64,000 bases of DNA from Craterostigma plantagineum (Eukaryota; Streptophyta; Magnoliopsida; Lamiales; Linderniaceae). Positions 26,180 to 38,396 of the stretch are shown in pieces. Every line of letters starts with the position of its first letter. The first letter of the stretch is position 1. The notes under the pieces are model-generated. The model searched no databases. It was not told the DNA's origin and saw only the letters and a program-made list of their open reading frames with translations. The position numbers were made by a program, and so were the translations under genes. The DNA lies in the NCBI GenBank assembly GCA_027422505.1, contig JAPQWV010000002.1, positions 29,304,501-29,368,500 on the forward strand, given 5' to 3'.

Positions 26180-28222
26180 ATGGCTGCAGCCATGGCTTCT
26201 ACTGTTGTTAATTTTGTGCTCTATAGCAACTTGAAATCAGCGGAGAAGCATCTGAGCTTTAAGGTTGCTCCTTCGAAGTTTTCCTTCGGCGTGGAGAGTA
26301 CTCAGTTTCCATGCATTGTTGCCAGGAAAAGGTAATGTTGGCTTCTTTTCTTCGTTGTTGATGGAATAGCTGCTTTTAGTTTCTGTTTAGTTTTCAAGAA
26401 TTCTTGCCTTAATCATCAGTTTCATTGTGTCTGAATCCTCGGATAAGGTAATACTTGCTCCTCCATTTGATTGTTCATCAATTGACTTTTCAGATGTTGG
26501 GTGGTTTGGGTTTGTGCTTTATTGCTGAAATCAGTTAGATCTGTGCATATATAGTGATAAAAGAGCGATCATTTTCTAGTGTGGCCACTCATATCTTTTC
26601 ATTAGAAGCATTTTCCAGCAATCTTGGAAGGAAAGCAAATATCTTGGTCTTCACCTTATCCCATTACAATACAACCAACTCATTTGTTGTCGGTATTCGT
26701 TAGTTAATGAAGTCGATGATTTCTGATCTTTTTGTGCCACAGCTTATTGTCGAGAAGCAGTTTCCTCGCCAAAGCAGCTACGACAATTGAGGTCTTCGAT
26801 TGTCGTTTTGTCTTTCATCAGACGAGTTGGTTAATCTTAATCATATGTTTTATTACATCAATTCTTGATTTTGTCCCTTTAGGACGGTAGCCCTCAAGAA
26901 ACTGATGTTATCCCAACGCCCGTCGTCATCATAGATCAAGATTCCGACCCAAACGCTACCATCGTTGAGATCACCTTCGGCGATCGCCTTGGCGCTCTTC
27001 TTGACACTGTAAGAAAAACGTTTGTCTCTTTCTTCGGTTCCTGACCATTGCTGGGAAGTTGTATAAGCTTTGGGATCTTTCCATAGCTTGAAATACTTCA
27101 ATTTCGCAGATGAAGGCTCTGAAGAATCTTGGACTGAACGTTGTCAAGGCGAATGTATACCTCGATTCTTCAGGCAAGCACAACAAGTTTGCTATCACTA
27201 AAGCGTAAGTCCTTCCTTATTCATTTCTTGATTCGCTCTTACACTCAAATGATGGTCCATTGCTCTATTTAAAGAGAAAATTAACCGCTTTATGATTTTC
27301 AGCTCGACGGGCAGAAAGGTCGACGAAGCAGAGTTGCTCGAGGCGATTCGTTTGACAATAATCGACAATATGCTTCAGTACCACCCCGTATATCTCCCCT
27401 CTTCATAATTCTTTTTATTTACTTTTTCCCCCAAGTTTTCTATAATATTTAGTACTTATGAATTAATCCTTAGGAATCGAGCGCCCGACTGGCCATGGGA
27501 GCTGCATTTGGCGCCGTGCAGCCAACTGAGACGGTACTCAATCAATGAGCTTGATCTGAATTTCAGTTAAATACAGCTAAGTTTATTTATCAAAATACTA
27601 TTTATTTTCGTGTATTGATTGGCGTAATTCAGATCGATGTGGACATAGCGACTCACGTCCACGTCTACGACGATGGCCCAGAACAAAGGTAAGCTGAATT
27701 CAGACATAACTTAGCCGTTCTTGCAAGTTATATCATATAATGTTAGAAATATCGCAAAAATGACATGATTTTTTTTTTTAAATTATGATGTAATTTTTCT
27801 CGTAGCTTGCTTGTAATTGAGACGGCTGATCGACCGGGATTGTTGGTGGATTTAGTGAAGACTATTACCGACATAAATGTGGATGTTAAGTCTGGAGAAT
27901 TCGACACTGAGGTAAAAATGGATTCAAACTTCGCTTTCTTACGATCGAATGTTAAGTGTATAGATTTACATCTTTGCTTGCTGTCAGGGATTGTTGGCTA
28001 AGGCGAAATTTCATGTGAGCTACAAGGGAAAACCCATCATCAAGCCTCTTCAACAGGTGAAATACATGGAAAACTTTCTGCAAATTTACATATTCGTCGC
28101 TCACCATTAACGTCTTCTTCGACGAGCTTCCTTTGTGATTTTTAAATGTGTCGTCGCAGGTGATTGAGAATAGCTTGAGATACTACCTGAGAAGGCCTTT
28201 CACAGAAGAAGCCAGCTTTTGA
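26180..28222 (+). CDS. ACR11: ACT domain-containing protein ACR11, plastid
   Basis: Ten exons (26180-26331, 26743-26791, 26883-27008, 27110-27204, 27303-27387, 27474-27533, 27633-27688, 27806-27911, 27988-28056, 28160-28222) join in frame to 286 residues. The first ~65 residues are serine/basic-rich and fit a chloroplast transit peptide. Two ACT repeats follow: one from [18 protein letters not shown] and one from [18 protein letters not shown], both with the Gly-Leu turn of ligand-binding ACT domains. The ending LRYYLRRP...EASF is characteristic of ACR11. In Arabidopsis, ACR11 binds plastid glutamine synthetase and Fd-GOGAT and links nitrogen status to jasmonate/ROS defence; function here is by homology. 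It begins 1.2 kb downstream of a young retrotransposon. Confidence 0.95.
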
Positions 28223-28753
28223 TCGATTCACTTGCTATTAGAATCTCTTTACTGCAAAAATAACATGTCCCTTGCAAGAATGACATGCAAAGATTGTATT
28301 TTTATTACATAACTTGCTGCACATTTATACATATGTCCTTTGATCTGATAGAAAGAGGTGTAAAGCCCAACGAAAATAGACCAAGAACATCTAAAGCCCG
28401 ACAAGGAACACATAACAATTTCCCACCTAAAACGAGAAGTGTTGATAAAAACAAAAAGGAAAATATTGAAAGTTTATCACCGCTAGAAGAAGCTGTAACG
28501 TGTAAGAAGGGAGAGTCTTTGGGTGTCTACAAGTGTCCGTAACGGCTTAAAAATGCGACCCTTTTCCAACTTTAAAAGCCCCAGACAGTGCATTAACACT
28601 AAGAGTACTGATGACGCACTTGTCTTCAAAAATAGAAAAAACACGACACAGTTTTTGATTATTACATCAGCATATTTGTATATATTTAAGGGATTTTTCT
28701 TTTAGCTCTTTCTTGCTTGGGTTCAGTTCAGAGTCTTGGTAAACAAAAAGGTC
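28223..28753. other. ACR11 3' flank and promoter of the small gene
   Basis: About 530 bp without a supported gene. It holds the 3' end of ACR11 and the upstream region of the next gene. Confidence 0.5.
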
Positions 28754-29575
28754 ATGGAGCTATGGCGGAAAATGGTTTTGCCTCTAAAGAGGGTTTGGAT
28801 TGGTGTTTCTGCACGCGTTAAAGCTCGAAAGAACGGTTTGTTTTTACTATTTAATTTAATACTGAACTGAATAACATTAGGATTTACTATCACATTGAAT
28901 TTGAAATGGTTTTCCTGGACATTCTTTCTATTTAGAACACTCACACACAGATGTGCGTATATCTATATGTACATATTCCAAGACTGAATCTTGTATCTTT
29001 TTAACCGGGATATTATGTCGGTTTCTGGAAATTTATGTCTTTGTTATTACATACGGTAATCTTTTTCTTTTTCTGATGTTAATATGATCATTCTTTTTAT
29101 TATCTCGTAAAGATCGATCGATCAGTTCAATATTTTGAGTGAGTTCATTCTTCCATTTTTCTCTCTCTTTTTTTCAATTCCAAGAATGGGATTTACTTGC
29201 CATCTTTCGCTTACCTTATGGCCCACTAATTTAAGTTCCAATTAAGATATCCTAGTACGAGGATTAGGACAGCTTAACCGAATTGTTACTGAGTTACCAA
29301 ATGGGACTGTTAATTACTTGCGTGTAGAGAAGATATATCTCCATTATCACATCCCTTGGAAAGAGAGATAATATGAATGACCTATTTCCATTTGACGCTC
29401 AATTATTACAGGCGTCGTCGGTCTTTTGAAACTCCACGACGACATAGAAACGTGCGAGTACGAAGATGTCCAAGTCATGTGGGAAATGCTGCAGAGAACC
29501 ACCGCCGCCGCGCCGCCGGCCAAAGCTCCTCCGCCGCACCACGCCGCCAAACCCAAACTCATGAGATGGTTCTAA
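28754..29575 (+). CDS. Small conserved plant protein of unknown function (81 aa)
   Basis: Two exons (28754-28835 and 29412-29575) flank a 576-bp GT-AG intron and join in frame. The product has a basic, amphipathic N-terminus (MELWRKMVLPLKRVWIGV, ARVKARKNG), then a conserved-looking core LLKLHDDIETCEYEDVQVMW, and an alanine/proline/histidine-rich tail ending KLMRWF. The same core occurs in short uncharacterised plant proteins as far as I recall. There is no enzyme motif or clear membrane helix. The tail is low complexity and may be poorly conserved. The intron, the in-frame join and the recognisable core support a real gene. Function unknown. Confidence 0.72.
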
Positions 29576-29931
29576 TCTAAGAGTAATAACGCCACGTGGA
29601 CGATCCATGCATATCCCTCGCTACAGATCAAAGTACAGCCTAGGAAAATGAATAAAAAGAGAAACTATGTATGTCGTGCAAGTATTGTATGTATATAGTT
29701 AATCCATTTCAGGGTTTTTTCCGATCTTCAAAAGAAAAAAAAAAGGTTTCTCTTTTTTATTCTTGGACAGCGTAGAAGAATATTAGGAGAGATTAGTGGA
29801 AGGAAGGAAGAACTATTCAAAGATAACTAAATCCCATTCACCAAAATAGAACACAAACACACATCATAAAACGGGAAAAAATACCCTAAAATCGAACATC
29901 TCGTCAGAAGAAGAAATAATCAGATCCAAAA
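29576..29931. other. Upstream region of GNL2
   Basis: 356 bp between the small gene and the GNL2 start codon. A-rich just before the start; nothing else recognised. Confidence 0.5.
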
Positions 29932-32900
29932 ATGGACGACACCTTCGAAGATGACGAAACTCCGCCCAAGAACAAAAACAACCCAGCAACAAAAAACATC
30001 CAAAGGAAAGAAATGGCCCTATCATGCATGCTGAACACAGAAGTCGGCGCCGTCCTCGCCGTCCTCCGCCAATCCCCATCCGCCGGCGCCGCCGCCTACC
30101 ACCACCACCCCGACGAACCCAACGACGCCTCCCTAATCCAATCCCTTCGATCCCTCCGTTCCCTCCTCTACAACAATTCCGCCCAATCTCAACAATGGCG
30201 CAAAATGGACCCATTAGTCTACCTCTCCCCCTTCCTCGACGTCCTTCAGAGCGAGGACATCCCAGCCTCGGCCACCGCCGTCGCCCTCCACTCCATCCTC
30301 AAAATCCTAAGGCTCGGAATCTTCGACCACAGAAACTCCGGCGCCAAGGAAGCCATAAACTCCGTCGTCCTCGCCGTGACGAGCTGTCGCCTCGAAAAGA
30401 CGAGCCACGCCGCCGAGGAAGCAGTCATGATGCGCATTCTTCAGCTCCTAACCGCAATAATGAGGCACGAGTCGTCGATCCTACTAACCGATCAGTGCGC
30501 GTGCACGGTGGTCAACACATGCTTTCAGGTGTGTCAAATTTCCTTAATGGGCCGGCCCAACACAGTTGACCCAAATAAGAGATGTGTTTACATGTTAGAA
30601 CCAACCGGTGATAGGTGGAGTGACTCATCTACTTATATATGTACGTGATCCTCTAATCCACATGTGTTTCACTAGGTATTCCAACTTATGAAAAATAGTT
30701 ACACATCCCCTAACAAGTTTTTAAACATAATATCTATACACATATATATCATTAGAGATTTGTTATGGTGCCCACCTACCGTGAGCACCATAAGCAAATC
30801 TCTCATTTTTCTGCGTTTTTCGATTCTCAACGACGCCAACACCTCCGTAGACAATCTCATACCCATTGCTAACATAAAATCGTCATCTCCAACACGTTAA
30901 TTTTTAAGGAAATTCATTATTGTGGACGACGTACCGATGTGATGATTTTTAAAAATTAACGTGTTGGAGATGACGATTTAGGTTAGCAATCGATATGAGA
31001 GGGTCCACGGGGGTGTTGGCAGCGTTGGGAATCGAAAAACGCAAACAACTGAGAGATTTATTTATGTTGCTCACGTGGTTGCTCACGGTAGGTGGGCACC
31101 ATAGCAAATCTCTATATCATTACACCGTGTGTTTAAACACAAAAAAGAAATATATGATTTTGATAAATTTTAGAGAGAATACGTATAATATTGATTTGGA
31201 ATACCTAGTAGAATACCTAGTGGAATAGAGGATCCCAAGCCATTATATACCACTCAATATCAATTATGCGATGTGAGACACATGTAATTTTATTAGGGTT
31301 CGTAATTCTTAACTAGGTGGTTCAGCAGTCGGCCGGGCGAGGGGACCTCCTTCAGAGGAGCGCGCGCTTCGCCATGCACGAGCTCGTACAGATCGTCTAC
31401 TCGAGGCTCCCCGATGTCGAGGTCCGGGAGTGGGAGAATTCCGAGTCGGACACGGAGGATAATTCCCTCGACACCTCTTACGGTGTGGGCTCATTCGTCG
31501 ATATTTTCCAGTTCTTGTGCTCTTTGCTCAACGTGATCGACGTCGTGGACGCCGAAGGGATGATGACGTGTCAGGGCGCCGCGGACGAGAATATACAGCT
31601 TTTCGCGTTGAATTTGATAAACTCGGCGATCGAGCTCAGCGGGGAAAGCATAGGGAAGCATCCTAAGCTTCTGAGGATGATTCAAGACGATTTGTTTCAT
31701 CACCTGATTCATTATGGGACGTGTTCGAGCCCATTAGTTCTTTCCATGATTTGCAGCATCGTTCTCAACGTATACTACTTCCTTTCCAGGTATACTCCCG
31801 TGTGGATGTGTTTATATTGAAATGCACGATACTATCATAATTTTTTTTTATTGCGCGAAACCCCTTGTGCTGTGTTAAACTTAGCATCGTACTCCCTGTG
31901 TTGTCTAAAACCTATCATTATACTCCCCAATAAGGGGGTGTAAATGACAGGGAGCGCATGATTGAATAAACCTCGATGGTTCAATTCTCAAACTATAGGA
32001 GTTTTGGTGCTTTTTGTCTGAACCAAGATGAACGAACCTTTTTTTTTTTTGCTCAGGTCGATTCGTCTTCAGCTAGAGGCGTTCTTCTCCTTCGTACTGT
32101 TTAGGGTTCCGAGCCCGGGAAACTCGCTACAGCTCCAAGAAGTCGCCGTGGAAGCCATCACAAATTTCTGTAGGCAGCCGAAGTTCATCATCGAAGCGTA
32201 CGTAAACTACGATTGCGACCCTACTCTGAGGAACGTCTTCGAAGAGATGGGAAAACTGCTCTGTAGGTACGCTTTTCCGACGAACGGAGGGCTCACGGCG
32301 AGCATCCAAGTTCAGGCGTTTGAGGGCTTAGTCTCCATCTTCCACAACATAGCAGACAACATCGACAGAGAAGAAGATTCGAGGCCCGCTGCCGGGCCCT
32401 ACCATGTCGAAATTTCTAGCTACGTTCCTTTCTGGGAAGAAAAAACGAAGGAAAACGTCGAAAACGATTCTTCTTGGGTGGACTACGTTCGCCTGAGAAA
32501 GGTCCAAAAAAGGAAGATTTTGATCGCCGGGAATCACTTCAACAGAGACGATAAGAAGGGATTGGAGTACCTGAAGATTTCCCGGCTGATCTCCGACCCG
32601 CCCGACCCAAAGGCGTACGCCGTTTTCCTGCGATATACGCCGAAGCTCGACAAGACGACGATCGGTGATTACTTGGGGGACGCCGACGAGTTCCACGTTA
32701 GGGTTCTAAAGGAGTTTACCGAAACGTTCGACTTCACTGGGATGGTCCTTGACACTGCGCTTCGAACTTACCTGGAGACTTTTCGACTGCCAGGCGAATC
32801 GCAGAAGATACAGAGGATCCTCGAGGCGTTCTCCGAGCGATTCTACGACCAGCAGTCCTCGGAGATCTTCGTCAGCAAAGACTCGGTTATGATCCTCTGC

Positions 32901-35156
32901 TACTCGCTCATCATGCTCAACACGGACCAGCACAATCCGCAGGTGAAGAAGAAGATGACCGAGGAAGAGTTCATCAGAAACAACAGAGCGATCAACGGAG
33001 GCAACGATCTCCCCAGGGAGTACTTGTCCGAGCTCTTCCACTCCATAGCTTCGAGCGCTATCAAGCTCGAGAATCAGTCGTTCGCGCCGATTGATATGAA
33101 TCCTAATCGGTGGGTGCAGCTGATAAATCGAGCGAAGACGATAAGCCCTTTCATCACCTGCGAATACGATCGAAGGCTGGGAAGGGATATGTTCGCAGCC
33201 ATCGCCGGCCCTTCTGTCGCCACGCTGGCGGCGGTCTTCGAGCACTCTGACGACGAGGAAGTTCTGCACGAATCGGTCGAGGCTCTGTTTTCGATCGCCA
33301 GGATAACTCAGTATGGGCTCGAAGACACCTTAGACGAGCTACTCTGTTCCTTCTGCAAGTTCACGACTCTGCTCAACCCTTACGCCTCGCCCGAGGAAAC
33401 TCTCTACGGTTTCAGCCACGATATGAAGCCGAAGATGGCCTTAATGGCTGTTTTCACAGTAGCGAATACGTTCAAGGACTCGATTCGCGGAGGGTGGAGG
33501 ACGATCGTCGACTGCTTGCTGAAGCTAAAGAGGCTGAAGCTGATTCCTCAGTCGGTTCTTGAAGCAGAGAGTTCTCCTCCTTCACAGGAGAAGGTAGAGT
33601 CGAACTTGATTTTTCCCGGGCAGGAACTCAAGCTTGGGAAGAGGGGCCAAGGTTCGAGCATCATGGGACGTTTTCTCAACTTCATGTCCATGGAGAGCGC
33701 AGAAGAAGCGCTGACGTTGGGGTACAGCGAATTCGAACAGAACATGAAGATCATACAGCAGTGTCGTATAGGGAGCATCTTCAGCACTAGCTCGAACTTG
33801 CCCGTCGATTCTCTGTTAAACCTCGGGCGGTGCATACTCTTCGCAGCTGCTGGGAAAGGGCAGAAGTTCAGCACGCCCGTCGAAGAAGAAGAAGCAGTCG
33901 CCTTTTGCTGGGAACTGATAAGCTCCTTAGCTTTCGCAAATTCCCACAGATTCTCTGCGTTTTGGCCTTATTACCACGAATACCTCCTCGAAGTAGCGCA
34001 GTTCCCTCTCTTCTCGCCGATCCCATTTGCAGAGAAAGCCATAGTTTCGCTGACAAAAACCCTCCTCAAAATCCTCGCTTCGAATCAAATCGAGCCCTTC
34101 GAAGAGCTCATCTTCAAGTCCATAAACCTAATGTGGAGGATGGAGAAGGAGATCCTCGACACTTGCTGCGAGTTTCTAGTGCAGGCCGTGAGCAGAATCC
34201 TTACGGAGTTTCCCGACAGGTTAAGGACGAACCTAGGATGGATGTCAGTCTTGCATCTTTTGTCAGTTACTGGTCGTCACCAAGAAACGTACGATCAAGG
34301 AGTTAACAGCTTGATCAAGCTCATGTCTGAAGCTTCAACCCATGTAACAAGGACGAACTACAGCTACTGCGTGGACTGCGCATTCGCCTTCGTAGCGCTG
34401 AGAAACAGCAGAATAGAGAAGAACATCAAAGTCATGGATCTGCTTGCCGACACCGCGAGCTTGCTAGTCGAATGGTACCGCTCGGGCTATTCGGATCCTG
34501 GGAGTTCGACGAGCATCGCCAGCAACGCGAGCAATTCTTCGGCGGAGGAAAGTGGGAGAAGCTGCAATCCGCTGAACTTTTTGCTGAAGCTCGGCGAAGC
34601 TTTGAAGAAGACAAGCTTGGCGAGAAGGGAAGAGGTTAGAAACCACGCTGTGATCTCGGTGAGGAAGAGCTTTTTGCTCGCCGAGGAGATACTCTTCACA
34701 CCTTCGAACTGTATCAACTCCTTCTACAGCGTCATCTTCGCCATGGTGGACGATCTGCACGAAAAGATGCTTCAGTACTCGAGGAGGGAGAATGCTGAGA
34801 GAGAGACGAGGAGCATGGAAGGCACTGTGAGGCTTTCCATGGAGGTTCTGACAGACGTTTACCTGCATTTCTTGAAGCCCATCTCTGAGAGCCCTAATTT
34901 CAGGACGTTTTGGTTGGGTATTCTGAGGCGAATGGACACTTGTATGAAGGCTGATTTGGGGGAGTACGGCGATTCGAGGATGCCCGATGTAGTGCCTGAG
35001 CTTCTGAGGAGCATTGTTAGTAGTATGAAGGAGAAGCATATACTTACGCTGAGCAGTGAAGACGATCTTTGGGACACTACGTATTATCAGATACAGTGGA
35101 TTGCCCCTGTGCTCACCGATGAGTTGTTCCCCGAGGGGCTGAAGATCAAGGATTAG
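29932..35156 (+). CDS. GNL2: ARF guanine-nucleotide exchange factor GNL2 (GNOM-like 2)
   Basis: Three exons (29932-30528, 31317-31789, 32057-35156) join in frame to 1389 residues, the length of GBF-type ARF-GEFs. The N-terminal DCB region (CMLNTEVGAVLAVLR) and a HUS box region (NFCRQPKFIIEAYVNYDCD) are followed by a Sec7 domain at about 505-690. The catalytic glutamate finger is in FRLPGESQKI (near 604), and the Sec7 NTDQHNPQV segment is intact. HDS regions fill the C-terminal half. Details such as STGRGDLLQR-like QSAGRGDLLQR and ESDTEDN point to GNL2 rather than GNOM or GNL1. The enzyme would activate ARF GTPases in Golgi/endosomal trafficking; Arabidopsis GNL2 is pollen-specific and needed for tube growth. 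The Met before LNTDQH suggests brefeldin A sensitivity (inference). Intron 1 contains a foldback MITE. Confidence 0.95.
30754..31113. mobile_element. Foldback MITE (360 bp) in GNL2 intron 1, 8-bp TSD
   Basis: The ends AGAGATTTG...CAAATCTCT are flanked by a perfect 8-bp duplication ATATCATT (30746-30753, 31114-31121). Inverted similarity is not limited to the tips: the GGTGCCCACCTACCGTGAGCA block, the GCGTTTTTCGATTC block and the ATCGTCATCTCCAACACGTTAA block all recur in reverse complement in the other half. The transcript of this intron could fold into a long hairpin. The 8-bp duplication fits the hAT superfamily. There is no coding capacity. Confidence 0.88.
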
Positions 35157-35535
35157 TCTCTTCTTCTTCTTCCTTTTTTTTTTCTCTTGTAAATGTTAGA
35201 ATAAGCTTACATCGGAAGGTTATGAGCCATAGATCGATGGGTAACACACCATCAATATAGATAAGGTGCTCACTGAGACATCATCAGTTTTAACAGAAGT
35301 GGAAAGAAGTGAGGAAACAAGAAACACTGATCATGCAATAGACTAAACTTGTGATTCTTACAATAAGTTGAACTGAACCTATATTTCCTGCTAGCATGCT
35401 AAACTACATGAATTATTCCTGGAAAACTGTGCGAGTGTTTTCCCTCTGAGATTATAAAATGAAAAGAAAAACTAAAAAATAATCCATAAGTAAAGAAAAA
35501 ATGATCATACAACAGCTCCGTCGCATCTTCTCGTT
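35157..35535. other. Convergent 3' region between GNL2 and the ADA1-like gene
   Basis: 379 bp between two stop codons on opposite strands. It must contain both 3' UTRs and polyadenylation sites. No gene. Confidence 0.6.
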
Positions 35536-36657
35536 TCAACTTGGTTTATTCTGAGATGCTCCCTCAAGTGCGTGTGTACTTATCTTCTCTAGCGACAATG
35601 GCCACTCTTCGCCAAGTTTCTGCGGATTCAATTCCATAGCAACTCTAAAGTCTTGCAAAGAGACTGAAACTGAACGACTGCTACTACTATTTTGCAACTG
35701 AGGTTGATATCCAGGTCTGAGGCCATTGATTAGCTTCTTCGTATGAGGTTGTTGGTTCTTGTAAGAAGAATCGTTCTTTGTCCCCGATCTTTCTCCCGCA
35801 AGTTCGATGCAAGACCTGATTAGCCCCTTCAGGTAAAAATCTAAACCACGGTTAAGTATTTCTGCACAATCCTCTGACACCCCTCTAAGGCCCTGAAATA
35901 CTGCAATGCTCTCCATTTGCTCCTTCAATGCAACATTGTCTAACAAAGCACCACTAGAAAACGTATCTGAAGATCGATTACTGCTTCCATGCGGCAAAGC
36001 TCTCTTAGACTGAGCTTGAAGAGGACTCTTTGCAGATTCATGCGTTTCATTGCTTCTAACTAATACATCAGTCTGGGCCTTTCTCATCAAAAGAGATGAA
36101 CTATCTTGCGATATTCTCGCATTTGACATGTTAGAATCATGAGATGCTAAAATCTCATCGCAAGTACGAGTGACTTCGTGATGATTCCGTGCCAATACAA
36201 CAGTAGAGTCGCCTGAATTATCTGCAGTAACTCGAGGAGCAAGATGAGTCTTTTCTTGGGCACTGCAATGCCTCGAAACGCCAGTTCTTGGCTTTCGGGG
36301 CGAAATAGGTAAAATACCGTGGGACCCATTTGGGTGGTAGCCATCGCCTGCGATCTCCTCAGAACCAACTTGTAGGCTATGTTTCGAGGCATCGTCCTTG
36401 AAAAGGGTTGGCGGAGGAGATTTTGCAGAACATACGTTTTTAAGTATCGAAGAGACGAACTGATTGTGAAGTGGGATATTTTCCCGTCCGAGGATTCTGA
36501 GACAGAGCTTATTGAACTCAAACTTTGTCATTTTCGAACTCAAGAACCGATGCAAGAAACTGAAGTACTGCTTGGATCCCTCGGACCCTAATTTCTTGAC
36601 GAATTGAGCTTTCAACTCAGCAAGATTAACCCGTGAATGCTGCCGGGGAGGTTTCAT
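35536..36657 (-). CDS. ADA1/HFI1-like SAGA complex subunit
   Basis: A single uninterrupted frame of 373 codons. The N-terminal ~75 residues (LAELKAQFVKKLGSEGSKQY, FSFLHRFLSSKMTKFEF, LCLRILGRENIPLHNQFV) match the SAGA-Tad1/HFI1 family, in which this segment precedes a histone-fold-like region. The middle is serine-rich and likely disordered. A second conserved segment (LNRGLDFYLKGLIRSCIELAG) lies near residues 265-285. The protein would be a structural part of the nuclear SAGA coactivator. The gene converges on GNL2. A 5' UTR intron is possible: a GTATCTG donor near 37004 and a TTTTTAG acceptor near 36680 on the minus strand. Confidence 0.85.
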   Translation of the reverse strand: MKPPRQHSRVNLAELKAQFVKKLGSEGSKQYFSFLHRFLSSKMTKFEFNKLCLRILGRENIPLHNQFVSSILKNVCSAKSPPPTLFKDDASKHSLQVGSEEIAGDGYHPNGSHGILPISPRKPRTGVSRHCSAQEKTHLAPRVTADNSGDSTVVLARNHHEVTRTCDEILASHDSNMSNARISQDSSSLLMRKAQTDVLVRSNETHESAKSPLQAQSKRALPHGSSNRSSDTFSSGALLDNVALKEQMESIAVFQGLRGVSEDCAEILNRGLDFYLKGLIRSCIELAGERSGTKNDSSYKNQQPHTKKLINGLRPGYQPQLQNSSSSRSVSVSLQDFRVAMELNPQKLGEEWPLSLEKISTHALEGASQNKPS

Positions 36658-38396
36658 GCCTTTTTCGATCCTTTGAAACTAAAAATCCATACAATGGGGA
36701 TAATGCGGCAGCAGTAATCACACAAATTTTTCAACACGAACCGTTATTTTGTTTTCCTCCATCTCAAACAGCCCAATTTTGGTCACCGATATTTCATCCC
36801 TTGAACAACATTAATCAACCAAAACGCAGCTTGAAATCTCAATTTTAATACACAACAGCAATGGAGGCTCAAAATTGCAATATCACCAAATATCCAAAAC
36901 AGCAAAATTTCAGAAGATTTTCAAATCCGCCAAGCTCAAAATTCCTGGTTCAAGACACAGACTTGATAGTTTGTGCAACCAAATAGAAGAAATCAAATAC
37001 AGATACCTCCCTGAGACTCCAAGCAAATCACCACAATTATTCTGTACCCACGAACACGAAATCAAATGCCTCACCTTCAGCAGAAGATACTAAGCTCGAT
37101 TCCCCGACTTCAGTCCATATATCGAAAACTCAAGCTCGACGCATAATGCGTCAGAAGTGCATAAAGATCGGAACTTTGCCGCGCCTCTCAGCTCACAGAA
37201 CCAAGAAAATTAATGGGTTGGTCGAAACTCAGAATTAGAATTCAGGATAGAAACAAACAACAGAAACGAATGCTCTTCAGCTTCAAACTTCCATTCTAGT
37301 CCATCTTCACTTCTTTGCAGACTACGAGGTTTCTTCATGCAATTTCTGTTCGTCCCTCCACAAAATTTTGCTTCACATTCCCTTTTTCAGCTTTCCACTT
37401 CTACTTCAGTTTTTTCGAGCTTAGTATATGATCCAATGACATCCAAGAACCCTTTCGCCGTGCGTGTTTCTCTTTTTTTTCCTGTCCTTCGGTACGCCTC
37501 CCTGTTCCTTCTTTCTCTCTATTTTCCTTAGAAGGAAACGCTAACTTAATATTGAACGTTAGGCTTGAATCATTGTACGTTGTTGTGGCTTGAGCAAAAA
37601 CGCTCTGGTATTATCAATTTTCTTATCAATGGATGTTTCTTTTTTTCGACAAATGCTTCTTTCTACAAGTAGTCAGTAGTCACAATTCTGTTGGCTGTTG
37701 AGAAGCCAAACTATTTTTGTCAAAATATTTGAGAAATCGTAGATCCAATTATATAAATTTCGTTAAATATATTTCTTCCATTCTGATTTTGTTAAACTTG
37801 CATTAGGCTTAGCTAATCAATTCCCTATACTAGTGTTTCTTAAATAAGTAGCCATCTCCTCAACTCCCTAAATTAGAGTTAGCATAAATTAAATCAACTA
37901 CTTAATGGAAATCGATGCCATTACATATTCGTGTCCCTTTTTATTAGTTGATTTTTGCTACTGTAAACCTTTGCGTTCTTGCAAGGACAACGAGGTACAA
38001 TCAGAAGAAACAAAAACATTCCACATGTAATGAATTCTTGATTGTTCCCTTATATCGGATGTTGAACGAAAGTGCAGTCATTGACTTGTAATGATTGATT
38101 TTCTGCAATTAATGGCTTCATATAAAGGTAATGACTATATAATATCCAATTCATATCTCCTTGCAAAACCCTTTTCGTCGTTTGGACTTTGTTCATTCTA
38201 TTGCCAAAACAAGTTATGAAATTGTGCTTGAAATCGACCTCCTTACCCTTCTTTATGGATTATCAATGCTTTGATCTTATGTTTTAGCCGTTACACTATC
38301 CCAACCAGTTCCAAGAATTGGTAGAAGAACCTACGATGTAATGTACATGACAATTTTCTTTCTTTCTTTTTTTGCGAAAATCATATTGATAAAACG
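36658..38396. other. ADA1-like 5' region and CER3 3' flank
   Basis: 1.7 kb without a supported coding exon. The left part probably carries the leader and possible UTR intron of the ADA1-like gene. Short open frames (for example 36875-37093) show no family signature. Confidence 0.5.

Noticed and set aside
29864..30569. Long Arg/Gly- or Arg/Pro-rich frames overlapping GNL2 exon 1
   Set aside because: They are antisense or shifted readings of a GC-biased coding exon.
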